NCBI RefSeq assembly: GCF_000002425.4
Contig: NC_037273.1
Coordinates: 11,647,986 to 11,711,985, forward strand
Direction of reading: 5' to 3'
From: Physcomitrium patens
Taxonomy: Eukaryota > Streptophyta > Bryopsida > Funariales > Funariaceae
DNA length: 64,000 bases
The first letter of the stretch is position 1; every line of letters begins with the position of its first letter. Positions 1-8,895 of the stretch are shown here, one piece after another. The translations under genes and the position numbers were made by a program. The notes beneath the pieces were generated by a model, which was not told where the DNA came from, ran no database searches, and was given only the letters and a program-made list of their open reading frames with translations.

Positions 1-1780
1 TCATGTTTGGAAGTTCCTCATGCTTTATTAATTCTAATGCAAAAAAATTATCATGATGAATTCTTTCAATTGTTGTATGCATATGCCACCAGTTGAGGGC
101 CAAAGGTCATGGCTTTGATCTAATTTACAAATTTCTGCAGAGATTGAAAGTTGGTTTGGCTCTATTGTCTGATGCAGATTATCTTTTCGACCTTCAAGAG
201 TATTCATCTCAATCGATTCTAGAGTGGGGAGCAAACCTTCTATAGATGCTGGTGAAGATATTTCTAGCGTTGGTTCTAAATCCAAGAGGGAAATTTTGAG
301 GCGGCCTACGAAAGATATCCTTCGCTCTAAATCCAAATTAAAATTGGCTAATATGAAGCTGCTATCTTCGTTTGAAGAATTGTTTTGATCTGAATCTAAT
401 TCTTATTGATTAGATATGGAAGCAAATGTTTATGTGTCAACCTCCAGAGCTGCATCCGGTCTATACTAGAATGATAATGCACAAGTACACATATTATATT
501 TAACTCGTTTGATTGTGACGCCACCTCTGCTGGTCGTGTAGAATCAGGTTCAAAAATTGCTATAGTTGAATTCACTTTCTCATTGAACTGATATCTTGTC
601 ACAGCCTAGTGAGCATTTTTCTCATTAATATCTAACCAAAATATAACCTTCCATTCTAGTGTTAGGCATGGAAAGTATACTCAAGGGTAGTAATGTAGAC
701 ATACCTTGCTTTTGTATAGAAGGCCCCAAGCTAGAATTTTTTTTGCTGTTGTAATAGCATCTATTTTGCCTTAAGAAGAAGTTTGTTTCCTGACGTTGAC
801 GTTGGATATAGTCGAATAAACTTTCATTTGGTGAATCTTCTCTATACTAAATCGGCATTAAATAGAAAGAATTAAATATTTCCGAGTTGTTCATATTTGT
901 TACTTGATTGTTCACTTTCAATTTGAGCTCTCATCCACCATCCCATTCTATGGCTATTCAAAATCTTGGCTGTAAAAACATTTGTTGTTAAGGCGGCTAG
1001 TAAGAAGAAATTACCAAGATCACCTACAAGTTCCAGACCAGCCGGAACAAACTCTTACAGTATTCTGTAAATGCTGTCTATGTAGAGATTTTAGAGAGCA
1101 GGAATCTTAACTTCCATCCACATTTCATGTAGCACGTGGATGCTATTTTTAAAACGTCTAACAATGTTTGGTACTAACATTGCACACAAATGCAGTGTAT
1201 AACCACTTTCAAAAATATTTTCAACTCGTTGTACCCGCAAGTTAAGTTTTATTGTGAGATATATAATTAATTTTGCTGTAGTCTCAAGAGTCCCCTTGCA
1301 AGCAGCCGGTTTAAAGATGTCCAATTTCCCTCCATTGACATCCTCTCTCGCAAGAATTTGCAAATTATTTAGCTAACACAGACGTACGTACTATGCAAAT
1401 ATTATTAAGAGGCAATGCCAGGCCCTCCCCAAGAATTGACCTTCGAAATCGCTAGTAGCAAGCTCCTATTGCCATTCAATCGCTCAAACCAACCTTGGTC
1501 ACATTCTCGATCAAGATGTCTTTCGTTCAAGATGAAAATATACAATACTTGCACATATCGTTTGAACTTTTTTTAAGACTAGCGCAGTGATTTTTTTATA
1601 AATGTTTAGCGAGCTTCATGGGGCTCTTTTATTTTATTTTGTTCACATTTACTGCAGGTGATATCATATTTTGAACTCTGAATAATCTGGTTCCCAAAAA
1701 GCCGCAAAAGAAATTATCTTAGATTAAAGATGATTTTATCTATAAATCTGAAGAAACTGCATGATTAAATATTCGCCGGA
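1..1780. other. no recognisable gene
   Basis: Moderately AT-rich sequence. The only open stretches are under about 100 codons (minus strand near 34-336 and 1,091-1,363), with no motif or family resemblance that I can name. They could be exons of an unrecognised minus-strand gene or chance frames; nothing decides it. Confidence 0.4.
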
Positions 1781-1784
1781 CTAA

Positions 1785-1882
1785 GGTTCCATCAGTGTAA
1801 CTATGACATAAAACCCATCATTTTGCCAACACTCTTGTGAACCAAGAGTGAGGTTCTGTGCTATGTCTTCATCATGTGGACC
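1785..1882 (-). ncRNA. box C/D snoRNA, copy A (25S rRNA guide)
   Basis: On the minus strand a C box ATGATGA (1,869-1,875) and a D box CTGA (1,792-1,795) are enclosed by a short terminal stem (GGTCCA at the 5' end, TGGAACC at the 3' end, one bulge). A C'-like ATGATGG lies between them, and an internal 8-bp hairpin (CACTCTTG / CAAGAGTG, loop GTTCA) precedes it. The guide upstream of box D contains GTCATAGTTAC, complementary to GUAACUAUGAC in the highly conserved part of large-subunit rRNA. By the box D plus five rule the target is the second A of GUAAC. From memory, yeast snR13 and plant/animal U15-type snoRNAs modify this neighbourhood. Box C/D snoRNAs direct fibrillarin to 2'-O-methylate rRNA in the nucleolus. 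A second copy lies 190 bp away. Confidence 0.8.
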
Positions 1883-1980
1883 TCCTCGGATGATTCACTC
1901 AACCAGACATACTTCCTTCTCGACACAGTAACACGAATACCATAACTAACACTCCTGATACAAATCATCTAGCAGGGACA

Positions 1981-2055
1981 CCGGATATTAGACTGTAGAC
2001 ACTCTGTACATCGCACTCAGGCGAGAGGGCCGAAACAAATTTCATCGCTGTCCGG
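1981..2055 (-). ncRNA. possible third box C/D-like RNA
   Basis: Between the two clear snoRNAs, a 75-nt stretch is bounded by a CCGGA / TCCGG terminal stem. On the minus strand it has a C-like GCGATGA just inside the stem, a perfect internal CTGA, a second GCGATG and a D-like CTAA near the 3' end. Box C and D each differ from consensus by one base, and I could not match the possible guides to rRNA. Plant snoRNAs often occur in mixed clusters, which makes the call plausible but not secure. Confidence 0.3.
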
Positions 2056-2070
2056 ATTTAAGATGAGTAG

Positions 2071-2170
2071 GGATCCATCAGTGTAACTATGACATAAAAC
2101 CCATCATTTTACAAGCTCTTTTGTGAACCAAAAGAGTCGTTCTGGAGTTTTGTCTTCATCATTTGAATCC
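2071..2170 (-). ncRNA. box C/D snoRNA, copy B (25S rRNA guide)
   Basis: Second copy of the snoRNA at 1,785-1,882. C box ATGATGA (2,156-2,162), D box CTGA (2,078-2,081) and a 7-bp terminal stem (GGATTCA / TGGATCC, one U.G pair). The guide (GTCATAGTTAC) and the C' region are identical to copy A. The internal hairpin has a different stem sequence (CTCTTTTG / CAAAAGAG) but keeps 8 pairs and the GTTCA loop, which is strong evidence that a structured RNA is being conserved. It lies downstream of the lysine-rich protein gene on the same strand, so the snoRNAs may be processed from that transcript or a shared precursor. Confidence 0.82.
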
Positions 2171-2402
2171 GCATGAGCACTAAAGAATATCGAAGCGACG
2201 ACTTAATGACTATCTAATTAATGCAACAGATGAGAGTGAAAAGTCCGATTTGTGGACATAGGCGTAGATATCAATATTCTACACGATTGCCTCACTATCT
2301 GGCTAAGGCATAATCGGGTAAAGATTTCGATGAGAACAAATGATACGAGTTACCAGGGCATCCCTGATACATCGCAAACTGGGCGTAAATACCTGCGTGA
2401 CC

Positions 2403-2512
2403 CTGTAACACAAAAGCAACATATAGGTGCACATTAAAATACCACTTGCAGATAGAAATAATTGAGAACTCCAAAACACGATTAAGCGAGTAGAAAACTT
2501 AACAACGCTCAC
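2403..2512 (-). other. possible 3' UTR intron
   Basis: Downstream of the lysine-rich CDS on the minus strand there is a good donor (GAG|GTGAGC, 2,513/2,512) and, 110 nt on, a pyrimidine-rich acceptor (TTTTGTGTTACAG|GG, 2,403/2,402). If used, the protein gene has a spliced 3' UTR leading towards the snoRNA cluster. Inference from splice-site appearance only. Confidence 0.3.
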
Positions 2513-2655
2513 CTCGTTCCAATGAAGGAGTTAATCACACGCGGATTGGCAAAGCTTGGCGGTGCCACTCCCAACCACTACATCAAGGGTTCCTTCACGG
2601 ATAACCACCGAGGCGGTCCTTTTCCAAACTGAACCTGGCGTGAATTGATCACTCA

Positions 2656-3141
2656 TCACTCATCATCAGAGTCAAATCCCCCTTTCGCAAGCATCTTCGC
2701 CTTCTGATCATCTTGTTTCTTCTTCATTTTCGCCGCAATCGCTAATCGCAGAGACCTCAAGCTGTTTGCAACTTTAGGTCTCTTCTCCCGAGAGTCAGGC
2801 ACCTCTACTTTCACCTCTCCACTCTTCGTCACTTTCACATCCTTCACCTTAACAACTCCCTCATCACCCTTGTCTACTTCAAATCCATCATCCTCTTTAT
2901 CCACTGCTATGGGGTCAACCTTCAAGCTCTTGATGTAATCATCGTCTGAAAGCCTCTCATCTTCAGAGTGCAGAACCTCCTCCTTCTCCAAAAGCATACT
3001 GGCAATCTTCAAGGACCTCTCTACCTCCTCTTTCGAAGTAGCTTTCAGCTTCTTCGATACCTTGGCCTTCACACTCAAGGGCTTCTTCACACGCACCTTT
3101 TTCTCCTTCAGGTCTTTCTTCTTCATGATGCTCGGCGCCAT
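2656..3141 (-). CDS. small lysine-rich charged protein, unknown function
   Basis: Intact single-exon frame of 161 residues beginning MAPSIMKKKDLKEKK. The ATG at 3,141 is the first in frame; upstream the frame continues only through non-ATG codons. The protein is very rich in Lys, Glu and Asp: a basic N-terminus (about 5-40), an acidic middle with a DDD cluster (about 60-100), a basic patch (PDSREKRPK), a helix-prone Arg/Lys segment (SLRSLRLAIAAKMKKKQ) and an acidic DSDDE tail. No membrane segment or signal peptide. Composition resembles nucleolar or ribosome-assembly proteins, and the neighbours (telo-box in the leader, snoRNAs downstream on the same strand) fit such a role, but I do not recognise the family. 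Confidence 0.72.
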   Translation of the reverse strand: MAPSIMKKKDLKEKKVRVKKPLSVKAKVSKKLKATSKEEVERSLKIASMLLEKEEVLHSEDERLSDDDYIKSLKVDPIAVDKEDDGFEVDKGDEGVVKVKDVKVTKSGEVKVEVPDSREKRPKVANSLRSLRLAIAAKMKKKQDDQKAKMLAKGGFDSDDE

Positions 3142-3151
3142 TTCTCCTACC

Positions 3152-3160
3152 AAACCCTAA
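3152..3160 (+). promoter_or_regulatory. telo-box in 5' leader/promoter
   Basis: AAACCCTAA lies 11 bp upstream of the ATG of the lysine-rich gene; a related TTAGGGTTA occurs at 3,301-3,309. Telo-boxes (AAACCCTA) are typical of plant promoters for ribosomal-protein, ribosome-biogenesis and snoRNA genes. Confidence 0.55.
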
Positions 3161-3309
3161 CACTTACAAGACCTAATCTTACAAAACAAGGACTCAAAAA
3201 AACCCGGAGCCACAATGTAGCAACAGAGCAAGATTTCACGAAAAGCAACTCCACAGAGATACGAGAGCTCGAACTGCACAGGATTTAAACAAGCAGATTA
3301 TTAGGGTTA

Positions 3310-4225
3310 GGTTTACGAGGCCGCCCTGCCCATACCGGTTCACCTTTGGATATCGTTGATTATTTGGATGAATGCGTTTTATTTCGAGGCACGGAAAATC
3401 GTTAGTTATGATCATCCAAAAGGAGGATCCGACATTGTTGTGAACTAGGAGGATGTTTTTCTGGTTTCATGAGAAAGTAAAAGTGGCAAAGGGCAACTCC
3501 ACCAGAAAGTAGTGATACGGAAAGTGAAGAAAATTTTCATGTTGTGTGTGTCGTATCATTTTGATTTCAGTTACAAGTTTCGAATTTTTCTTTAAAAAAT
3601 TAAATAAATGAACATTTGATGACATTGAATTGAATATAAAAAGATGAAAACAAAGGAACCTCCTCCCTCCCAACAGGAAAAAGAATAAAAAAGAAAAAAG
3701 AAACCCAAGATAATTTGTAGTTTAATAATCTATTACAAACTAAGAATGTTAATCTTCAATATTTTTTGACACAATAATTTATTTCATTATTATTATGACA
3801 TAGCTATGATATACTTTATGCAATATCCAATTGTTGAATTGTGGGATACAACTCCAATTGCCCTTCACATTGTAAAAAGTTGGAAGGTTTCATTACATTT
3901 ACAGTGCTTCTATTGGTTTACAATTGCAAGATACTTAATCATGAATCTAGATGGATCACTGTTGTATTTGAAATGTATTCATTTAAAAAAATTATTCACA
4001 TAGCAAACTAATATAATTAATGTATTTGAAATATTGATTGTCAGGCACTTGCTTTGGATCCTTGCAAGGCCATAAAATTGACATATGGAGAAATTTTTGT
4101 GTATATTTAGCCCATATTTAGCCTCTTTCTAATAGTCTAACATCTTTTAAATTACAATCCCATTTTTTGAGTGGACATAATGATGGATGAATTACAGATA
4201 AATCAACATTTCAAGGCAGGAGTAT
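3310..4225. other. intergenic, AT-rich
   Basis: Upstream flank of the lysine-rich gene, passing into AT-rich DNA from about 3,580. No open frame or structured feature that I would defend. Confidence 0.6.
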
Positions 4226-4308
4226 CACTGGGGTTGCAACAATGAGTTGGCAGATTTATTTGAGAAGCTTGCAAATAAATCTGCCAACTCATTGTTGCGA
4301 CCCCACTG
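4226..4308. repeat. long inverted repeat (hairpin, about 37-bp stem)
   Basis: Two arms of about 37 nt (4,226-4,262 and 4,272-4,308) are reverse complements with about two mismatches near the outer end and a 9-nt spacer around AAGCTT. No target duplication or transposon ends are visible. A transcript would fold into a long hairpin. Confidence 0.85.
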
Positions 4309-4379
4309 ACTTTAGGATTTTATTATGAACAATAAAAAAATGTGCTTGATTCCTTGCCAACATGAGATGTATAGATGCA

Positions 4380-4990
4380 CCATGTATTGGACAAAGTATT
4401 CACATGCAAAGGTAATATCATACCTTGTGCTATTTGTAAGATACAACAAGTAGCCCATGGCTCTCTAGTAGGGCTTTACTCCATCTACATCCATTAGTTT
4501 GTGATTATGAGGCTTGGCGAGATACCTTTTCTTCATGAAAGTTGCCACTAGCTTTAAATTTCTATTTGAAATTCCTTTAGCTTGTAAGTGATGTACTTTG
4601 TTGGACTTAGAGACATAGTATTGACTTCCTTGTCTTAAAGGGGGTTTAAACCTAAAAGGTGGTTTAGTTCACCAAGGTCCTTCATCTTATATTGTTCCAA
4701 GAACTCTTCATTGTGTATTGTGAAGATTTTAAAATTTTATCCTCCAATTAGCACATTGTCAAATTAAACAATGATTACAAGCATTAAATCACAAATATGG
4801 TGCCTTACATGATTTAATGCTTCTTATCTAAGGCAACAAACTTTCATGTGCTATATTGTTTCAATGAGTCTAACTCCTCTTCCATTACATGTTTTTATTC
4901 TTGGCTAGATAGTAAATTCATGGTCTACTAAATTATCTTTAAATAGGCCTCCAAGTATTAATTGGCATCAACAATATTTACTATTTTGAT
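4380..4990 (-). mobile_element. decayed Ty1/copia pol fragment
   Basis: Minus-strand translation at about 4,405-4,455 gives YLLYLTNSTRYDITFA, the segment following the reverse transcriptase of Ty1/copia elements, where YLT.TRPDI.FAV is characteristic. Further upstream on that strand (about 4,741-4,766) V-stop-FDNVLIGG is a decayed form of the catalytic YVDDMLI block. Many stops and shifts; LTRs not found. A dead fragment in AT-mutated DNA. Confidence 0.6.
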
Positions 4991-5458
4991 TAAAAGATCA
5001 AAATATTTCCATACAAATTGCATATGTTCAACATATTCTTCATATGTAATTGCTTCTATTGTAGCAAAGCCTATATTTGTACCAAGTTTTTACTATTTTT
5101 ATTCTATATAAATTTAGGATTTTAAGTCTTATTATCAATTTTCTAGCATTTCTTGCTTAAAATGCAACATTACAACATGGTCTTCTTTACTTTTAGTTTT
5201 TGCATTTTGTGATGAAACTTTGATAAGTGTTCCTTCTATATTATTGTTAAAAAAAATCATGACTTTATTAAAGATGAAAATCTTGGTTTTGGAATCAAAA
5301 ATTTCATATCATTTTTTGTGCTTTAGCTTGAAGCTTATGGCACTTCTTTATTGGCACATAATATCAAGTAGAATAGCTAAGATGATAGATGTATGAAAGC
5401 AATGGTTTTTTACCAAAAAAAACTTTGTGTTATATTGTATCATGAAGTCTTATAAGTG

Positions 5459-5495
5459 GTAATATGAACTTATAAGTCTTATAAGTTCATATTAC
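5459..5495. repeat. perfect 37-bp palindrome
   Basis: GTAATATGAACTTATAAG (5,459-5,476) is followed after one base by its exact reverse complement (5,478-5,495). A copy of the inner motif (GTCTTATAAG) also sits just upstream at about 5,447, suggesting local template switching. Confidence 0.9.
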
Positions 5496-5601
5496 AAACC
5501 TTGATGCAAATGTACAATATTCATGATCTAATTTTGTATTGACAAGGATTGTATATACTTCTTCAAAGATGTTGCATAATGCTTCATCATTAAAATAAGC
5601 T

Positions 5602-5622
5602 TATATATATATATATATATAT
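5602..5622. repeat. (TA)n microsatellite
   Basis: About 10 uninterrupted TA units in AT-rich intergenic DNA. Confidence 0.95.
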
Positions 5623-7487
5623 TAAGGTTATCATATGTCAAATGTCTTCAACTTTGAAATATGCACATAATTAATAATTTTAAAAAATTAGTATCTTAAT
5701 TTATAAAAAAAGATTTGATCTTCTTTCTTCTTTGTTTCTATACATCTATTTTCTATGTTATATATTCAACTCAAAACTAATTTTTTGTTTGCAAGAAAGC
5801 AAGATTAAAATTATTAAATTACTTATTAATCATATGGCTAATTATTTTACCTTGCTAAAGCTTATTGTGTTGAAATATTCCAAATCGAATTCTATAACAT
5901 CTAAAATAATTTTTGTATGCTATGAGTATTTGTAAATAATTTCCAATATATCTTATCAATGTTGTAAGATTTACATGAAGGTATCTTTTTCTTGTCTTCT
6001 TTAATCTTCTAGTTAATCTTATTATTTAAATAATATATTTTAAAATTTGTATCTACTAAAACATGTACTAATTCTTGATGTCACTTGATAAGAGTTTAGT
6101 CTAGGATATTGTTATAGATATAATCAACACTTCTAATTACTTAAGTAAGAGGAATTAGGTAGAAGTTTATAAAAGTAGGTATATTGTATAATATCTTAAT
6201 AAATAGCTCTATAAAAGTCTCATAGAAGTAGATTTTACTTTGTGTATGTCTAGAGGTGATTAAAAGATTGAAAATTTGATAAATAGATTTATTATATGTT
6301 TTTCATGCTAGCCACTTATGGTACAAATTGGCCATAGGGCAAATATATAAAAACTTATCTTGTAACTTAGATATGTGTTTCATAAGTTAGACATGTGTTA
6401 GAGATTATACAGAACATTGCTATATAGCTCTTAGTTTGATAGTATATATAGAAGAGTAAAATCTTCTTTATTCTTGTCAATATCTTCTTTGATCTTAGAC
6501 TTGCTTTAAAGATCTTTAATCTTCCTATCTTTTGTAACAATCAATTTAATTTTAATATTATACTATTTTTAAATAATTATCTATTCTTTTTAATAACACA
6601 AGAATATATTAATTTTTTAGTTGTTTATCATTCATATCATTGCTAGATGCTTGTGCTAGCTAAGATTGATAATCTTTTCATCTTACAAGGTATGAGGTAG
6701 GATTTTTGATGAGCTAATCTATTTCCACCTCACTTTGATTACATTGAAGATGACCTTAGAAATCCATGATAAAAAATAATAAATCAATATATGCATTCAT
6801 ATAAAAAATATACAAATTCAAGTATACATATTCTATTTTTAAAGTCTATTAGTAAATCTAGATGCATCATATCTTTAATTGAATTTTTTTTGTTTTAGAT
6901 TTTATAGAAACTTTGATGTAGAATTGAAGATTGTGCATTAAGGAGATTCAAACCTAAGATTTTTGGATGATATTTTAATAGTGATGATATCCCAAAGTAT
7001 GCTATGATATTTCAAAATATTACTTAATACTTTGAAATCATACACCTTATAAGGTGGTTGATTTTGAAATCCAAATATCACAAGAAAGACTTGTGAAATA
7101 TAAAAAATTTCCTTGCTTAGTTTAATTATCTTCCATCTATCTTTATTGCCTTGATTTTTTCAAATCTTTAAAATATCAAGTGACACTTCAAAAACTTCAA
7201 AGAGATAATAAAGTTTGAATGGTGATATTTGAAGAGGTGATATTTTCAGTGATCCATGATATTTCAGTCTCCAAAAACTAAAAATAAGTCATATTTAGTC
7301 ATCCAAAAATATTAAGTTTAAATCCTCTTATTGAAGCAAAGTAATAGTTGGTCGAAGTTTGATAAGAATGAAATAACAATATATTTATCTTAAATAATTA
7401 ATTAAAAATCTATAATTCTTTATTATTTGTTTTTGATTATTCCCTTTTGATTGAGTTCTTATTTTAAAATATTTGTGTATATTCATG

Positions 7488-7490
<3 letters not shown>

Positions 7491-7518
<28 letters not shown>
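7491..7518. repeat. (AT)n microsatellite
   Basis: 14 AT units. Confidence 0.95.
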
Positions 7519-7521
<3 letters not shown>

Positions 7522-8431
7522 AATTTATTTTACACTTCAAACAATAGTGTATGCATCTCTTTTTATGTATTTGTGAGTGAAGTTTGGATTGTCTTGAATA
7601 TGAATTCAAAATTTTCATTTAAAGAAAAAGAAGTCATTAACTTAAGACATTTTTAATTTTGATTTTATTTATTTTTGTGTATGTGTGTTTTTTTTATTTT
7701 TTATTTTTTATTTTTTTAGATTGAAAGTTTCAACTTGATGTCATAGAATAAGATGTAATGATTCATATAATACTCATCCATTTGTAGATTTTATCTTTAA
7801 TACAAATAATTTGTCATGCAAACATCTTTAAAGTGACTCCTACATCATTATTTTGAACAATCAATTAAATTTTATGCCTCTAAATAATAAAAAAATCTTC
7901 TTTATTATAATTAAAATGAAATGAAATAAAATAGAATTTGACTTTTCATTCATAAACAAAAGTCTTATAAGAAATTAAAAGTTGGTTATTTATTGATTTA
8001 TTTTATTTTATTTTTTACTTAGACAAGTAACTTGGAGTCTCTTTCTATGCTCAACGGATGAATAAAGTTATTATTAGACTTTTTCCATACCTTGTGATTT
8101 TAAAATTTGAGTGGATTTTAAAATTGAGTGGATTTTAAAATTTGGACTTTTATATATAAGAGAGTAAAGTACTTTATGATCTCTTATAGGAGGTCATAAA
8201 AATATATTTTTAGTAAATAAATAAGTGGTCTTTTATAGAAAGTCATGTAAAGACCAAATTACTTCTTATTGGAAGTCAAAAGTCAACTAATTCATCGATA
8301 GAATGCTCTATTTACTTTTTCTGTTGCCCAAAATTCATGAAGGATGAGCTACCAACTCTATTACTAAAATAGATATTATATCAGACAATTAAAGGAGGAT
8401 TTTATATTTTAACTATACTTTTGTCCATCAA

Positions 8432-8895
8432 TCAAGCATTGAAGATAGTCCTTAAATGTTGGGTAAGACCAAAAATCATTTTATTTCTAAGTGATATTTG
8501 TGTACTAAAATTGACATATATGCCATCTGAAGGCAATAAATTTTTAGAGCATTGCCACCAATAGACATCAATACTTGCACTATTCCAATGGATGGTGTCG
8601 TAGCATGGCACATGGGCCAATGTGGCCACAACACAATCCCCACCAAATGATACTAACAGAGACAACAAAAAAAGAGGAGAAGAAAGGCCTAGGTAGAACC
8701 TATGTAGAATAGCCACATAGCATTAAGCTTAGTTATTATTAACCACCCTACTTTAAGGTTGATATCTACAAGGCTCAATGTTATGTGATAATTCTGTAGG
8801 AACTTTGCATTGGCTCTACAGTGAGAATGGGCCCAACTTCATCAAGTCATTTGCATGGGAAGTTGACAACCAAATGCCCAAATCCGTCCTACCTA
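8432..8895. other. unique left flank of the 43-bp array
   Basis: GC content rises before the tandem array. A 94-codon minus-strand frame (8,432-8,716) has a hydrophobic N-terminus (MAILHRFYLGLSSPLFLLSL) but no family resemblance, and I do not regard it as a gene. The array begins abruptly near 8,896. Confidence 0.45.

Larger units (their letters stand above)
4991..8431. other. AT-rich intergenic DNA, no gene
   Basis: Very AT-rich, with no credible coding frame. At about 6,430-6,702 a TATA-like TAGTATATATAGAAG followed by CATCTTACAAGGTATGAGG is reminiscent of an old plus-strand LTR end and initiator-Met primer site, but it is too degraded to call. (TA)n tracts and a palindrome inside are listed separately. 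Confidence 0.6.

Noticed and set aside
2386..2402. A second donor (CAG|GTATTTACG) in the 3' UTR of the lysine-rich gene
   Set aside because: Would leave a 10-nt exon after the first intron; not credible without transcript evidence.
3467..3673. 68-codon minus-strand frame MGGRRFLCFHLF...
   Set aside because: No family resemblance, AT-rich, no conserved context.
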